The translations under genes and the position numbers were made by a program. A stretch of DNA of 5,339 nt from the NCBI GenBank assembly GCA_902488455.1, contig CABTWG010000065.1, positions 1 through 5,339 of the forward strand, written 5' to 3'. The notes beneath the pieces are model-generated. The model was not told the DNA's origin and ran no database searches. It saw only the letters and a list, made by a program, of their open reading frames with translations. How positions within the stretch are numbered: the first letter of the stretch is position 1; the number at the start of each line of letters is the position of its first letter. This stretch comes from an uncultured Peptoniphilus sp. GTDB lineage: Bacteria > Bacillota > Clostridia > Tissierellales > Peptoniphilaceae. Positions 1 to 5,308 of the stretch are shown one piece after another.

Positions 1-12
1 ACCCTCCCAACT

Positions 13-64
13 ACAGTCACCCTGAGCGGAGACGGCATCGCCGTCGAAGTCGAACGGGTATAAC
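13..64 (+). repeat. Palindromic repeat copy 1 (inverted relative to copy 2)
   Basis: The outer part (13-28, acagtcaccctgagcg) recurs exactly as its reverse complement at 190-205. The inner part (48-59, agtcgaacgggt) recurs as its reverse complement at 169-180, and the match continues through taac (61-64) against gtta (165-168) with one mismatch. Between the two conserved blocks this copy has its own insert with a perfect 6-bp hairpin, gacggc (31-36) / gccgtc (40-45), around a 3-nt loop. Copy 2 has a different, shorter middle. Two conserved ends around a variable stem-loop middle is the usual look of a dispersed REP-like palindromic element. I recall repeats of the accctgag...gaagggt kind in several anaerobic Firmicutes, but I cannot count copies here. 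No gene overlaps it. Confidence 0.7.
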
Positions 65-164
65 TTTCGAAGAGCAATTAAGGCAAATGAAATCAATAAT
101 AGTTATCACGCTCTACGTATAGCATTTAATTTAAATCAATCATCCGTACTTGACCACACCATGG
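65..164. other. Non-coding spacer enclosed by the inverted repeats
   Basis: I checked all frames in this roughly 100-bp stretch. One plus-strand frame stays open from about 26 to 253, but it runs straight through both repeats, has no start codon with a ribosome binding site before position 161, and its product resembles nothing I recognise. I see no tRNA, strong promoter or terminator. Together with the repeats, positions 1-270 appear to be intergenic. Confidence 0.5.
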
Positions 165-205
165 TTAGACCCGTTCGACTCACTTCGTTCGCTCAGGGTG
201 ACTGT
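165..205 (-). repeat. Palindromic repeat copy 2 (inverted relative to copy 1)
   Basis: Read on the minus strand this copy starts with the same 16 bases as copy 1 (205 down to 190) and ends with the same 12 bases (180 down to 169). Only about nine bases (181-189) separate the blocks, against about nineteen in copy 1. It also has the accc...gggt outer pairing (169-172 with 196-199), so a single-stranded form could fold. The pair with copy 1 encloses about 100 bp (65-164) in which I see no gene. The two copies may be a head-to-head doublet of one dispersed element or the ends of a small non-coding mobile element. The sequence alone does not decide. Confidence 0.7.
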
Positions 206-245
206 CTTCCTTGGGTTCTCTATGGAAATCTTCTCGAATTTCTCC

Positions 246-264
246 CAGGGTGACTGTCATCCTT
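246..264 (-). repeat. Partial third copy of the repeat core
   Basis: Bases 246-264 match 194-212 at 18 of 19 positions in direct orientation (cagggtgactgtc, one changed base, then tcctt), with a spacing of 52 bp. The sequence on the inner side (about 213-245) does not match the middle of either other copy. This is therefore either a degenerate copy or only the conserved outer end. It lies between copy 2 and the terminator of the ABC operon. Confidence 0.55.
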
Positions 265-276
265 AAATCCAGACAC

Positions 277-301
277 AAAAAAAGGAAGCGTGTGCTTCCT
301 T
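277..301 (-). terminator. Intrinsic terminator of the ABC exporter operon
   Basis: On the minus strand a perfect 8-bp stem, aaggaagc (301 down to 294) with gcttcctt (289 down to 282), closes a 4-nt loop and is followed by a run of five T (281-277) after the TT that ends the stem. It begins 15 nt past the TGA stop of the second ABC gene, so it most likely ends the operon transcript. On the plus strand the stem is followed by TTAATTTTTATT, so weak activity that way is possible, but no plus-strand gene ends here. Confidence 0.85.
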
Positions 302-316
302 AATTTTTATTAATTA

Positions 317-2191
317 TCATTCTTCACTTAGTCCACCATTATATAGATTTGCATAGACTCCCCTTTCTTCCATCAAGTCTTCGTGGCGGCCTCTTTCTAT
401 GATTTCTCCATGTTCTAGGACCATGATGGCGTCGCTGTTTCTTACTGTTGATAGTCTGTGGGCTATGACAAATGTGGTTCTTCCCGTCATGACTTTATCC
501 ATGGATTCTTGTACAAGCATCTCTGTTCTTGTGTCTATTGATGAGGTTGCTTCGTCTAGGATTAATACTGGTGGTCCCATGATTTCTGCTCTTGCTATGG
601 ATAGTAGTTGGGCTTGTCCTTCTGATAGTCCTGTGTCCGTTCCGCTTATGACTGTGTCGTATCCTTCTGGCAAAAGTGTGATGAAGTGGTGGGCTTGGAC
701 TCTCTTAGTGCCTCTTATGACTTCTTCGTCTGTTGCGTCTGGATTTCCAAATTTCAAGTTATCTTTTATGCTTCCTGTAAATAGGTGTGTGTCTTGTAGC
801 ACCATTCCTAGTGAGCGTCTTAGATCTCTCTTGTCGATGGTATTTATGTCTATTCCGTCGAAGGTTATCTTTCCATCCCAGATGTCGTAGAATCTATTGA
901 CTAGGTTTGTGATTGTGGTTTTTCCTGCTCCTGTTGAGCCGACGAAGGCTATCTTCTGTTCTGGCTTTGCGTACAGAGAAATGTTTTTAAGGACTGGTTT
1001 GTTTTCTTCGTAGCCAAAGGTTACGTCATCAAATATTATTTCTCCTTTTAGCTCTGTTAGTGGATCGTCCTTCGTCTCATCCTTCCATGCCCAATGGCCT
1101 GTTTTTTCTTCTACTTCTCTTATTCCTTCTCCATCTTTTTCTATTCTTACTAGTTTTATATGTCCTTTGTTTTCTTCTGGATCTTCATCTAGTAGTTCAA
1201 ATAGTCTTCCTGCGCCTGCTAGTGCCAATAGGAATTGGTTTATCATTTGAGATAAACTTCTCATCGGTCCTGCCAGTGTCTTTGATAATTGCAAGAATGT
1301 TGCTATCATTCCTACTGTGATTCCGCCTGTTTCTGAGATTGCAAGTAGTCCTCCTACTAGTGCAATGATGGCGTATTGGAAGTTGAAGATAAAGAATGTT
1401 ATCGGCATTAAAAATAGTGAATATCTGTTAGCATACATGGTGCTTTCAAACAGTCTATTGTTTATTTCTATAAATTCGTCTACGGTTTTATCTTCGTAGG
1501 AGAATACTTTTACTACTTTTTGTCCGTCGATATATTCTTCTATATATCCGTTTTCTTCTCCCAATGTTTTCTGTTGCGCCATAAAGAACTTTGAACTTTT
1601 AGATCCCATTTTTTTCATGATTACAAACATTAGTACTATGCAAAGAACCACTACCAATGAGAGTATTCTCGATTCTATTAGCATGACTATAAATATCGAG
1701 ATTATGGTTAAGATTGATGAGAATACTGATGGTATATTGGCTATTGATTGTTCTACTGCTTGCACATCGTTTGTAAAGACGGACATTATATCTCCGTGGC
1801 TCTTCTTGTCGAAGTAGCTAATCGGTAGTGTTTCTAGGTGGGTGAAGAGATCCTGTCTTAAATTGTAGCAGGTGTCTTCTGTTACATAGACCATGATCAT
1901 TTGGTAGATATAGTTTGCGATTACTCCTGCGTAAAAGACTATTGCCATCTTCACTATGACTTTAAATAGCGGGCCGAAGTCCGGGTTTGTCACTCCAATC
2001 ATCGGGGTTATATAGTTATCGATTATGGTCTTTAAAAACAGTGAGAATGACACCGTTGAGATTATTGATATGATTATTAAGAAGAACACGATTATAAACC
2101 TGGATCCGTTGTGCTTTAAGATGTATTTTAAGATTCTCTTGCCGTTGTCTAGGCTGTTTTTATCAAGTGATTTACTTTTATTTTTCTTCAT
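317..2191 (-). CDS. ABC exporter half-transporter, catalytically intact subunit (BmrD/LmrD/TM288-like)
   Basis: This is one half of a heterodimeric ABC exporter in the cytoplasmic membrane, probably for drugs, lipids or peptides. The substrate cannot be read from the sequence. From the ATG at 2191 it is 624 aa. It has an N-terminal six-helix membrane domain (helices near 32-55, 77-104, 152-173, 177-195, 260-285, 293-323). The ATPase domain (about 384-620) has Walker A GSTGAGKTT at 418-426, Q-loop Gln466, signature LSEGQ at 522-526, Walker B ending in Asp546-Glu547, and switch His578. The catalytic Glu and His are both present; only the signature departs from LSGGQ. An unusual charged linker of about 45 aa with a GHWAW motif (365-369) sits between the two domains. 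Start choice: the ATG has AGGTG six bases upstream. The GTG nine bases earlier would give 627 aa but lies inside that Shine-Dalgarno. The gene overlaps the upstream ABC gene by 14 nt, which implies translational coupling. A BmrD-type role is a family inference. Confidence 0.93.
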   Translation of the reverse strand: MKKNKSKSLDKNSLDNGKRILKYILKHNGSRFIIVFFLIIISIISTVSFSLFLKTIIDNYITPMIGVTNPDFGPLFKVIVKMAIVFYAGVIANYIYQMIMVYVTEDTCYNLRQDLFTHLETLPISYFDKKSHGDIMSVFTNDVQAVEQSIANIPSVFSSILTIISIFIVMLIESRILSLVVVLCIVLMFVIMKKMGSKSSKFFMAQQKTLGEENGYIEEYIDGQKVVKVFSYEDKTVDEFIEINNRLFESTMYANRYSLFLMPITFFIFNFQYAIIALVGGLLAISETGGITVGMIATFLQLSKTLAGPMRSLSQMINQFLLALAGAGRLFELLDEDPEENKGHIKLVRIEKDGEGIREVEEKTGHWAWKDETKDDPLTELKGEIIFDDVTFGYEENKPVLKNISLYAKPEQKIAFVGSTGAGKTTITNLVNRFYDIWDGKITFDGIDINTIDKRDLRRSLGMVLQDTHLFTGSIKDNLKFGNPDATDEEVIRGTKRVQAHHFITLLPEGYDTVISGTDTGLSEGQAQLLSIARAEIMGPPVLILDEATSSIDTRTEMLVQESMDKVMTGRTTFVIAHRLSTVRNSDAIMVLEHGEIIERGRHEDLMEERGVYANLYNGGLSEE

Positions 2192-3923
2192 CGAAGTCAC
2201 CTGTTCTTTCTTGTGAGGTTGAGATTTCTGAGTATATTTTTGATTTTTTTAGCAGTTCTTCATGGGTTCCTATACTTTCAATCCTTCCTTCGTTCATTAC
2301 GACGATTCTATCGCAGTACTTTAAGGTGTTTACCCTTTGAGAAATTATAATTCTAGTCATATGTGGCAAGTGCGCCTTTAGACTTTCTGTTATATTTCTT
2401 TCTGTCTTTGTATCAAGTGCTGATGTGGAGTCGTCTAGGATCAATATTTTTGGTTTTTTAAGGAGGGATCTCGCTATGGTTAGTCTTTGCTTTTGTCCTC
2501 CTGAGAAGTTGGATCCTCCTCTTTCGACCTTTGTATCCAGACCGCCTTTTTCCATTATAAAATTATATGCGTCTGCGATCTTAAGTGCTTCATACATTTC
2601 TTCGTCAGTTGCAGCTAGATCTCCGAAGTTTAGATTGGATCTTACAGTTCCTGAAAAGAGCTGATTCTTTTGAAGAACCATGGAGATTGAGTCCCGAAGT
2701 TCTCGTAATTCATAATCTCTTACGTCAACTCCTCCTACTTCAACTGATCCGCAGCTTACATCATAGAGCCTTGGTATTAGTTGCACCAAGGTTGATTTAG
2801 ATGATCCTGTTCCTCCTATGATTCCTAGATTTTCTCCTGGATTTATCTTAAGGTTTATATCGCAAAGAGCGTATCTATTTTCTTCATCGCTATTTGTATC
2901 GCCATATGAGAAGTATACGTCTTTAAACTCGATGGTGTAATCTTCTACTGGTCTACTTAGTTCGCCTGATTTAAGGCTTACTTCTTTGTCTAAGACTTCG
3001 ATTATTCTATCTGCTGAGTTCCGGGATAGGATTATCTGACTTAGTACCATTGCAAATACCATTAGAGATATCTGTATTTGGAATGAATATGTCACAAGAC
3101 TCATAAGTTGTCCTGTAGTTAAGCTTCCTCCAACTACAAATTTAGATCCAATCCAAGAGATGATGATACAGATTGTATAGATTGAAAAATTCATAAATGG
3201 CATTAGAGACATAAATCTCTTTTGAATATAGATATATTTTTCGTAGAGAAATTTAGAAATTTCTGTAAATCCTTTTATTTGTTCCTCTTCGCGGACGTGA
3301 CTCTTAACGACCCTTATGCCAAGTAGATTTTCTGATACAAATGTATTTAATCTGTCCACGCCTTTAAATATCTGTTTAAAAATGGGATATACAGACATCA
3401 TTATATAGAATACAAATAGTCCAACCACTGGAATTATAAATAAAAAGTATCCAGCTAAATTTCTGTTGATTCTAAATGCCATTATAAATGCAAATATCAG
3501 CATGATTGGCGAACGTATAGCGATTCTGATACTCATTTGAAAAGACATTTGAATATTTTGAACGTCTGTTGTCAGTCTTGTAACGAGGGATCCCTTTGAG
3601 AAGGAGTCGATATCTTTGAAAGAAAAAGACTGAATTTTTTTGTAGAGAGCTTCTCTTAAGTTTTTAGATAGCCCTGCACTTGCTTTGGTGGCAAGGTATC
3701 CAGATGTGATTCCTGCAGCAAATGAAATGAGCACATAGACTATTAAGAGTATGCCCGTTTTGATGATTACGTCTCTATCTTTTAAAATAATTCCCTTGTC
3801 TACAATGACACTCATTGTGTAAGGGATAAGTATGTCCATTATAACTTCCAAAGTTACGAAGAGGGGACTTAAGATTGCATATATTTTAAAAGACTTTACG
3901 TAAGATAAAATTTTCTTAATCAT
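2178..3923 (-). CDS. ABC exporter half-transporter, degenerate-site subunit (BmrC/LmrC/TM287-like)
   Basis: This is the first gene of the exporter operon and partner of the downstream ABC subunit. It encodes 581 aa, a normal length for a half-transporter. The membrane domain has helices near 16-40, 52-77, 131-150, 156-177, 239-264 and 270-300. The ATPase domain (about 330-565) has Walker A GGTGSSKST at 370-378, Q-loop Gln418, signature FSGGQ at 473-477, Walker B ILILDD ending at 498, D-loop SALD at 501-504 and ISQR at 527-530. Two catalytic positions are changed: Asp498 stands where the Glu should be, and Gln529 replaces the switch His. Both changes are typical of the non-hydrolysing half in BmrCD and TM287/288. 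Its intact SGGQ signature would complete the active site of its partner. The ATG at 3923 follows AAAGGTGA at good spacing. The two-gene order, overlap and complementary motifs make heterodimer formation very likely. The exported substrate is unknown. Confidence 0.93.
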   Translation of the reverse strand: MIKKILSYVKSFKIYAILSPLFVTLEVIMDILIPYTMSVIVDKGIILKDRDVIIKTGILLIVYVLISFAAGITSGYLATKASAGLSKNLREALYKKIQSFSFKDIDSFSKGSLVTRLTTDVQNIQMSFQMSIRIAIRSPIMLIFAFIMAFRINRNLAGYFLFIIPVVGLFVFYIMMSVYPIFKQIFKGVDRLNTFVSENLLGIRVVKSHVREEEQIKGFTEISKFLYEKYIYIQKRFMSLMPFMNFSIYTICIIISWIGSKFVVGGSLTTGQLMSLVTYSFQIQISLMVFAMVLSQIILSRNSADRIIEVLDKEVSLKSGELSRPVEDYTIEFKDVYFSYGDTNSDEENRYALCDINLKINPGENLGIIGGTGSSKSTLVQLIPRLYDVSCGSVEVGGVDVRDYELRELRDSISMVLQKNQLFSGTVRSNLNFGDLAATDEEMYEALKIADAYNFIMEKGGLDTKVERGGSNFSGGQKQRLTIARSLLKKPKILILDDSTSALDTKTERNITESLKAHLPHMTRIIISQRVNTLKYCDRIVVMNEGRIESIGTHEELLKKSKIYSEISTSQERTGDFDEEK

Positions 3924-3961
3924 TTCTCACCTTTCTTAATTTAATTTAAGCCTATACTAGA

Positions 3962-3986
3962 ATTTTACCTCAATAAGGGGTAGAAT
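3962..3986. promoter_or_regulatory. 10-bp dyad in the divergent promoter region (candidate operator or leader hairpin)
   Basis: The arms attttacctc (3962-3971) and ggggtagaat (3977-3986) pair at all ten positions if two G-U pairs are allowed, or at 8 of 10 as DNA, around the 5-base centre aataa. The dyad sits in the 85-bp gap between the divergent exporter operon and small gene, 39 bp from the exporter ATG and 22 bp from the small-gene ATG. It overlaps possible promoter elements: TTTACC (3964-3969) and TATAAG (3986-3991), 16 bp apart on the plus strand. A TATACT (3953-3958), which reads TAGTAT on the other strand, lies just beside it. No promoter here is convincing on both boxes. The dyad could bind a regulator acting on both sides, or be a 5' hairpin of the small-gene mRNA. 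There is no U-tract, so it is not a terminator. Confidence 0.45.
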
Positions 3987-4008
3987 ATAAGTGACGGAGG
4001 TATAAATA

Positions 4009-4230
4009 ATGAATAATAAAGAAGTAAAAAAAGATTCACTTAGCCAAGATTTAGTGAAAAAGACTAAGGCGAACCTAGAACAAATGAACGAAATCAACGA
4101 AAGCGAAAAAGCATCTTCAGATATCTATGCTAGAAATGAAGGAAAAGATCCAGAAACTGGAGTAGAAATTCCTACAGAAGACGCAGTTGAAGAAGCAAAG
4201 GAATGGGTTGACAACCAAAACCAAAGATAA
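4009..4230 (+). CDS. Small charged protein with DUF3787-like C-terminus
   Basis: This is a 73-aa soluble, very hydrophilic protein with no signal peptide, membrane segment or cysteine. Residues 1-47 are rich in Lys, Glu, Asp and Asn and probably helical or disordered. Residues 52-71 (VEIPTEDAVEEAKEWVDNQN) recall the DUF3787 pattern: Val, Ile-Pro-Ser/Thr, acidic residues, then AKxWVDxN. From memory, a C. difficile spore-surface protein family carries this domain. The molecular function is unknown. It is a real gene on several counts: GGAGG at 3996-4000 lies eight bases before the ATG, the codon use fits, and a strong terminator follows 21 nt after the stop. It is monocistronic and diverges from the ABC exporter operon, with a dyad in the shared upstream region. 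Confidence is high that it is a gene and moderate for the family. Confidence 0.8.
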   Translation: MNNKEVKKDSLSQDLVKKTKANLEQMNEINESEKASSDIYARNEGKDPETGVEIPTEDAVEEAKEWVDNQNQR

Positions 4231-4251
4231 AAAATAAATTTCCAAATAAAT

Positions 4252-4283
4252 TAGAGACGAAAATCTTCGTCTCTAGTTTTTTT
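4252..4283 (+). terminator. Strong intrinsic terminator, shared by convergent genes
   Basis: A perfect 10-bp stem, tagagacgaa (4252-4261) with ttcgtctcta (4266-4275), closes a 4-nt loop. It is followed by G and a run of seven T (4277-4283). It ends the small DUF3787-like gene. Read on the minus strand, the same stem is followed by AATTTATTT and begins 10 nt after the stop of the glutaredoxin-like gene, so it probably also ends that transcript, less efficiently. Confidence 0.9.
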
Positions 4284-4285
4284 AT

Positions 4286-4519
4286 TTAATTATTTTCTTT
4301 TAAAAAATTTATGATGTCCATTGACTCATACATCGGTTTAGAGTCGATAAATAGACAAGGAACTTGTCCTTTTCCGCCAACTTCTACTAGAGTATCTCTA
4401 AACTCTGGATTAGCTACTATATCCTTAAGTTCCACATCTTTGATATCATTCATTTCCATAAACCTTAGTACCTTTTGGCAATAAGGACAACTTTCTTTAT
4501 AAAACAATTCTAATTTCAT
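4286..4519 (-). CDS. Glutaredoxin-like thiol-disulfide oxidoreductase (CPYC)
   Basis: This is a small cytoplasmic redox protein of the thioredoxin fold that would reduce disulfides or glutathione-type mixed disulfides. At 77 aa it is about the size of a minimal glutaredoxin. It opens with strand LELFY, then the active site Cys11-Pro-Tyr-Cys14. The cis-proline motif QVPCLFID has Pro54, and the C-terminal YESMDIINFL segment (64-73) matches the glutaredoxin ligand-binding loop and last helix. An extra Cys55 follows the cis-proline. The start is the ATG at 4519, with GAGGTGA five bases upstream. The GTG nine bases earlier (80 aa) lies inside that Shine-Dalgarno. It lies 50 nt downstream of the PAP2 gene on the same strand, so read-through is possible. 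Many anaerobic Firmicutes make no glutathione, so the physiological reductant could be thioredoxin reductase or another thiol. That last point is inference. Confidence 0.88.
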   Translation of the reverse strand: MKLELFYKESCPYCQKVLRFMEMNDIKDVELKDIVANPEFRDTLVEVGGKGQVPCLFIDSKPMYESMDIINFLKENN

Positions 4520-4561
4520 GTAAATCACCTCTTAAATTAATTACCCGACTTTAAAAATCAC

Positions 4562-4579
4562 TAAACAAATCATTGTTTA
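4562..4579 (-). terminator. Weak AT-rich stem-loop over the PAP2 stop codon
   Basis: The segments taaacaa (4562-4568) and ttgttta (4573-4579) form a perfect but AT-rich 7-bp stem with a 4-nt loop. On the minus strand it is followed by GTGATTTTTAAA. It overlaps the TGA of the PAP2 gene (4570-4572). The low stem stability and the delay before the T-run make it a poor terminator. It may give partial termination between PAP2 and the glutaredoxin-like gene. Confidence 0.25.
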
Positions 4580-5085
4580 AAATGGATTCTACTTATGATT
4601 TTGTTTGAGATATAAGATAGAATTAGCCCCATCAAAATCCCTGCCACCACATCCGTAGGGTAGTGAAGGGTAAAGTAGATCCTTGAGATTGCAATAAGAG
4701 TAGCCACTACAAAAAATGGCAAGCTCTTAAGCTCCTTAGCGAAGTAGACTGAACCAGCCATAGCAAAAGCACCATAGGAATGTCCCGATGGGAAAGAAAA
4801 ATCCTTTGGAGGCGTAACCTTTAAAGCGAGGTCAAACATATTGTATGGTCTAACTCTTGCAATGGTTGGCTTTAAGATTAAATTGCCAAGAATTCCACAG
4901 AAGATCATAGAAAGCAAAATCGTAAGTCCAGTATTTCTAGTCTTTTTGAAAAATAAAAATATAATCCCGATTAAAACATATAAAATTCCATAATCACCAA
5001 GATGTGTAAAAAATTCAAAAAAATAATCCAGGGGCACACAATCGACCCTTGACATTAAATCTATAATATAAGCATCTAAATTCAT
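4570..5085 (-). CDS. PAP2-family membrane phosphatase
   Basis: This is an integral membrane lipid phosphatase of the PAP2 superfamily. It removes a phosphate from a lipid (di)phosphate, for example undecaprenyl diphosphate (BcrC-like), phosphatidic acid or phosphatidylglycerol phosphate. The substrate cannot be told apart here. All three active-site motifs are intact in a 171-aa protein: Lys72...Arg79-Pro80 (KPTIARVRP), Pro99-Ser-Gly-His102, and Ser134-Arg135...His141...Asp145. Hydrophobic helices lie near 31-47, 54-71, 103-116, 121-138 and 144-162, consistent with the usual catalytic face just outside the membrane. Start choice: the ATG at 5085 has GGTGA four bases upstream and gives the typical short N-terminus. 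An ATG at 5133 would add 16 residues (MNVFLFFIMYNEFGDN) but has no Shine-Dalgarno. A TATAAT lies on the minus strand at 5101-5106 without a good -35. The glutaredoxin-like gene follows 50 nt downstream. Confidence 0.92.
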   Translation of the reverse strand: MNLDAYIIDLMSRVDCVPLDYFFEFFTHLGDYGILYVLIGIIFLFFKKTRNTGLTILLSMIFCGILGNLILKPTIARVRPYNMFDLALKVTPPKDFSFPSGHSYGAFAMAGSVYFAKELKSLPFFVVATLIAISRIYFTLHYPTDVVAGILMGLILSYISNKIISRIHFKQ

Positions 5086-5164
5086 ATTATCACCAAATTC
5101 ATTATACATGATAAAAAATAAAAATACATTCATTATTCGTATAAAGCTTCAACTAACAATTTAA

Positions 5165-5193
5165 TTGACAAAGAAAATCAAATACTATAAAAT
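5165..5193 (+). promoter_or_regulatory. Sigma-A-type promoter for the FMN riboswitch transcript
   Basis: A perfect -35 TTGACA (5165-5170) and a -10 TAAAAT (5188-5193, 5 of 6 to consensus) are separated by exactly 17 bp. An overlapping TATAAA at 5186-5191 would give a 15-bp spacer and is less likely. Transcription should start near 5200, just before the first helix of the riboswitch. It points away from the PAP2 gene, so 5086-5204 is a divergent upstream region. Confidence 0.75.
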
Positions 5194-5204
5194 TAATCTA
5201 GTTA

Positions 5205-5308
5205 TTCTTCAGGGCAGGGTGGAAATCCCGACCGGCGGTAAAGTCCGCGAGCGCAAGCCGAACCTGTGCAATTCAGGTACCGACAGTAAAGTCTGGATGA
5301 TAGAAGAA
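5205..5308 (+). ncRNA. FMN riboswitch aptamer (RFN element)
   Basis: This is the flavin mononucleotide-sensing aptamer that turns riboflavin synthesis or uptake genes down when FMN is plentiful. The conserved blocks appear in order: agggcagggtg and aaatcccgaccggcggta (5211-5240), aagtccgcgagc (5241-5252), gcaagccga, then ccgacagtaaagtctggatg (5280-5299). The closing helix P1 pairs ttcttc (5205-5210) with gaagaa (5303-5308). A local hairpin acctg (5262-5266) / caggt (5274-5278) occupies the usual variable arm. The aptamer is complete. The gene it controls is downstream, outside the window; ribU or a ribDEAH operon are the family expectations. Confidence 0.96.

Noticed and set aside
26..253. 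Long open frame through the repeat region, possible 3' remnant of a gene
   Set aside because: It has no upstream start with a ribosome binding site, passes through both repeat copies, and its translation resembles no known family. Being open over 76 codons could be chance.
1..270. CRISPR array or tRNA in the left intergenic region
   Set aside because: The repeats are few, partly inverted and unevenly spaced with variable middles, and no cloverleaf or tRNA arm motif is present.
399..890. 163-aa open frame on the plus strand
   Set aside because: It lies antisense to the ATPase domain of the second ABC gene, has no ribosome binding site, and its composition is that of a reverse-complement shadow.
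1060..1320. 86-aa plus-strand frame with Leu/Phe-rich run that looks like a membrane peptide
   Set aside because: The Leu/Phe run is the antisense reading of Lys/Glu-rich codons in the linker insertion of the ABC gene. It has no start signals.
1317..2216. Three further short plus-strand frames (1317-1499, 1617-1817, 2025-2216)
   Set aside because: They are antisense to the ABC membrane domain, lack Shine-Dalgarno sites, and have no recognisable domain.
2425..2800. Two overlapping plus-strand frames of 79 and 71 aa
   Set aside because: Both are antisense to the ATPase domain of the first ABC gene and have no start signals.
3962..3986. Dyad considered as a terminator for a plus-strand transcript
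   Set aside because: It has no U-tract on either side and no gene ends upstream of it on either strand.
3964..3991. MerR/BmrR-type promoter with a dyad in a long spacer
   Set aside because: The best -35/-10 pair here is only 16 bp apart, whereas MerR-type promoters have about 19 bp, and the dyad is not centred between the boxes.
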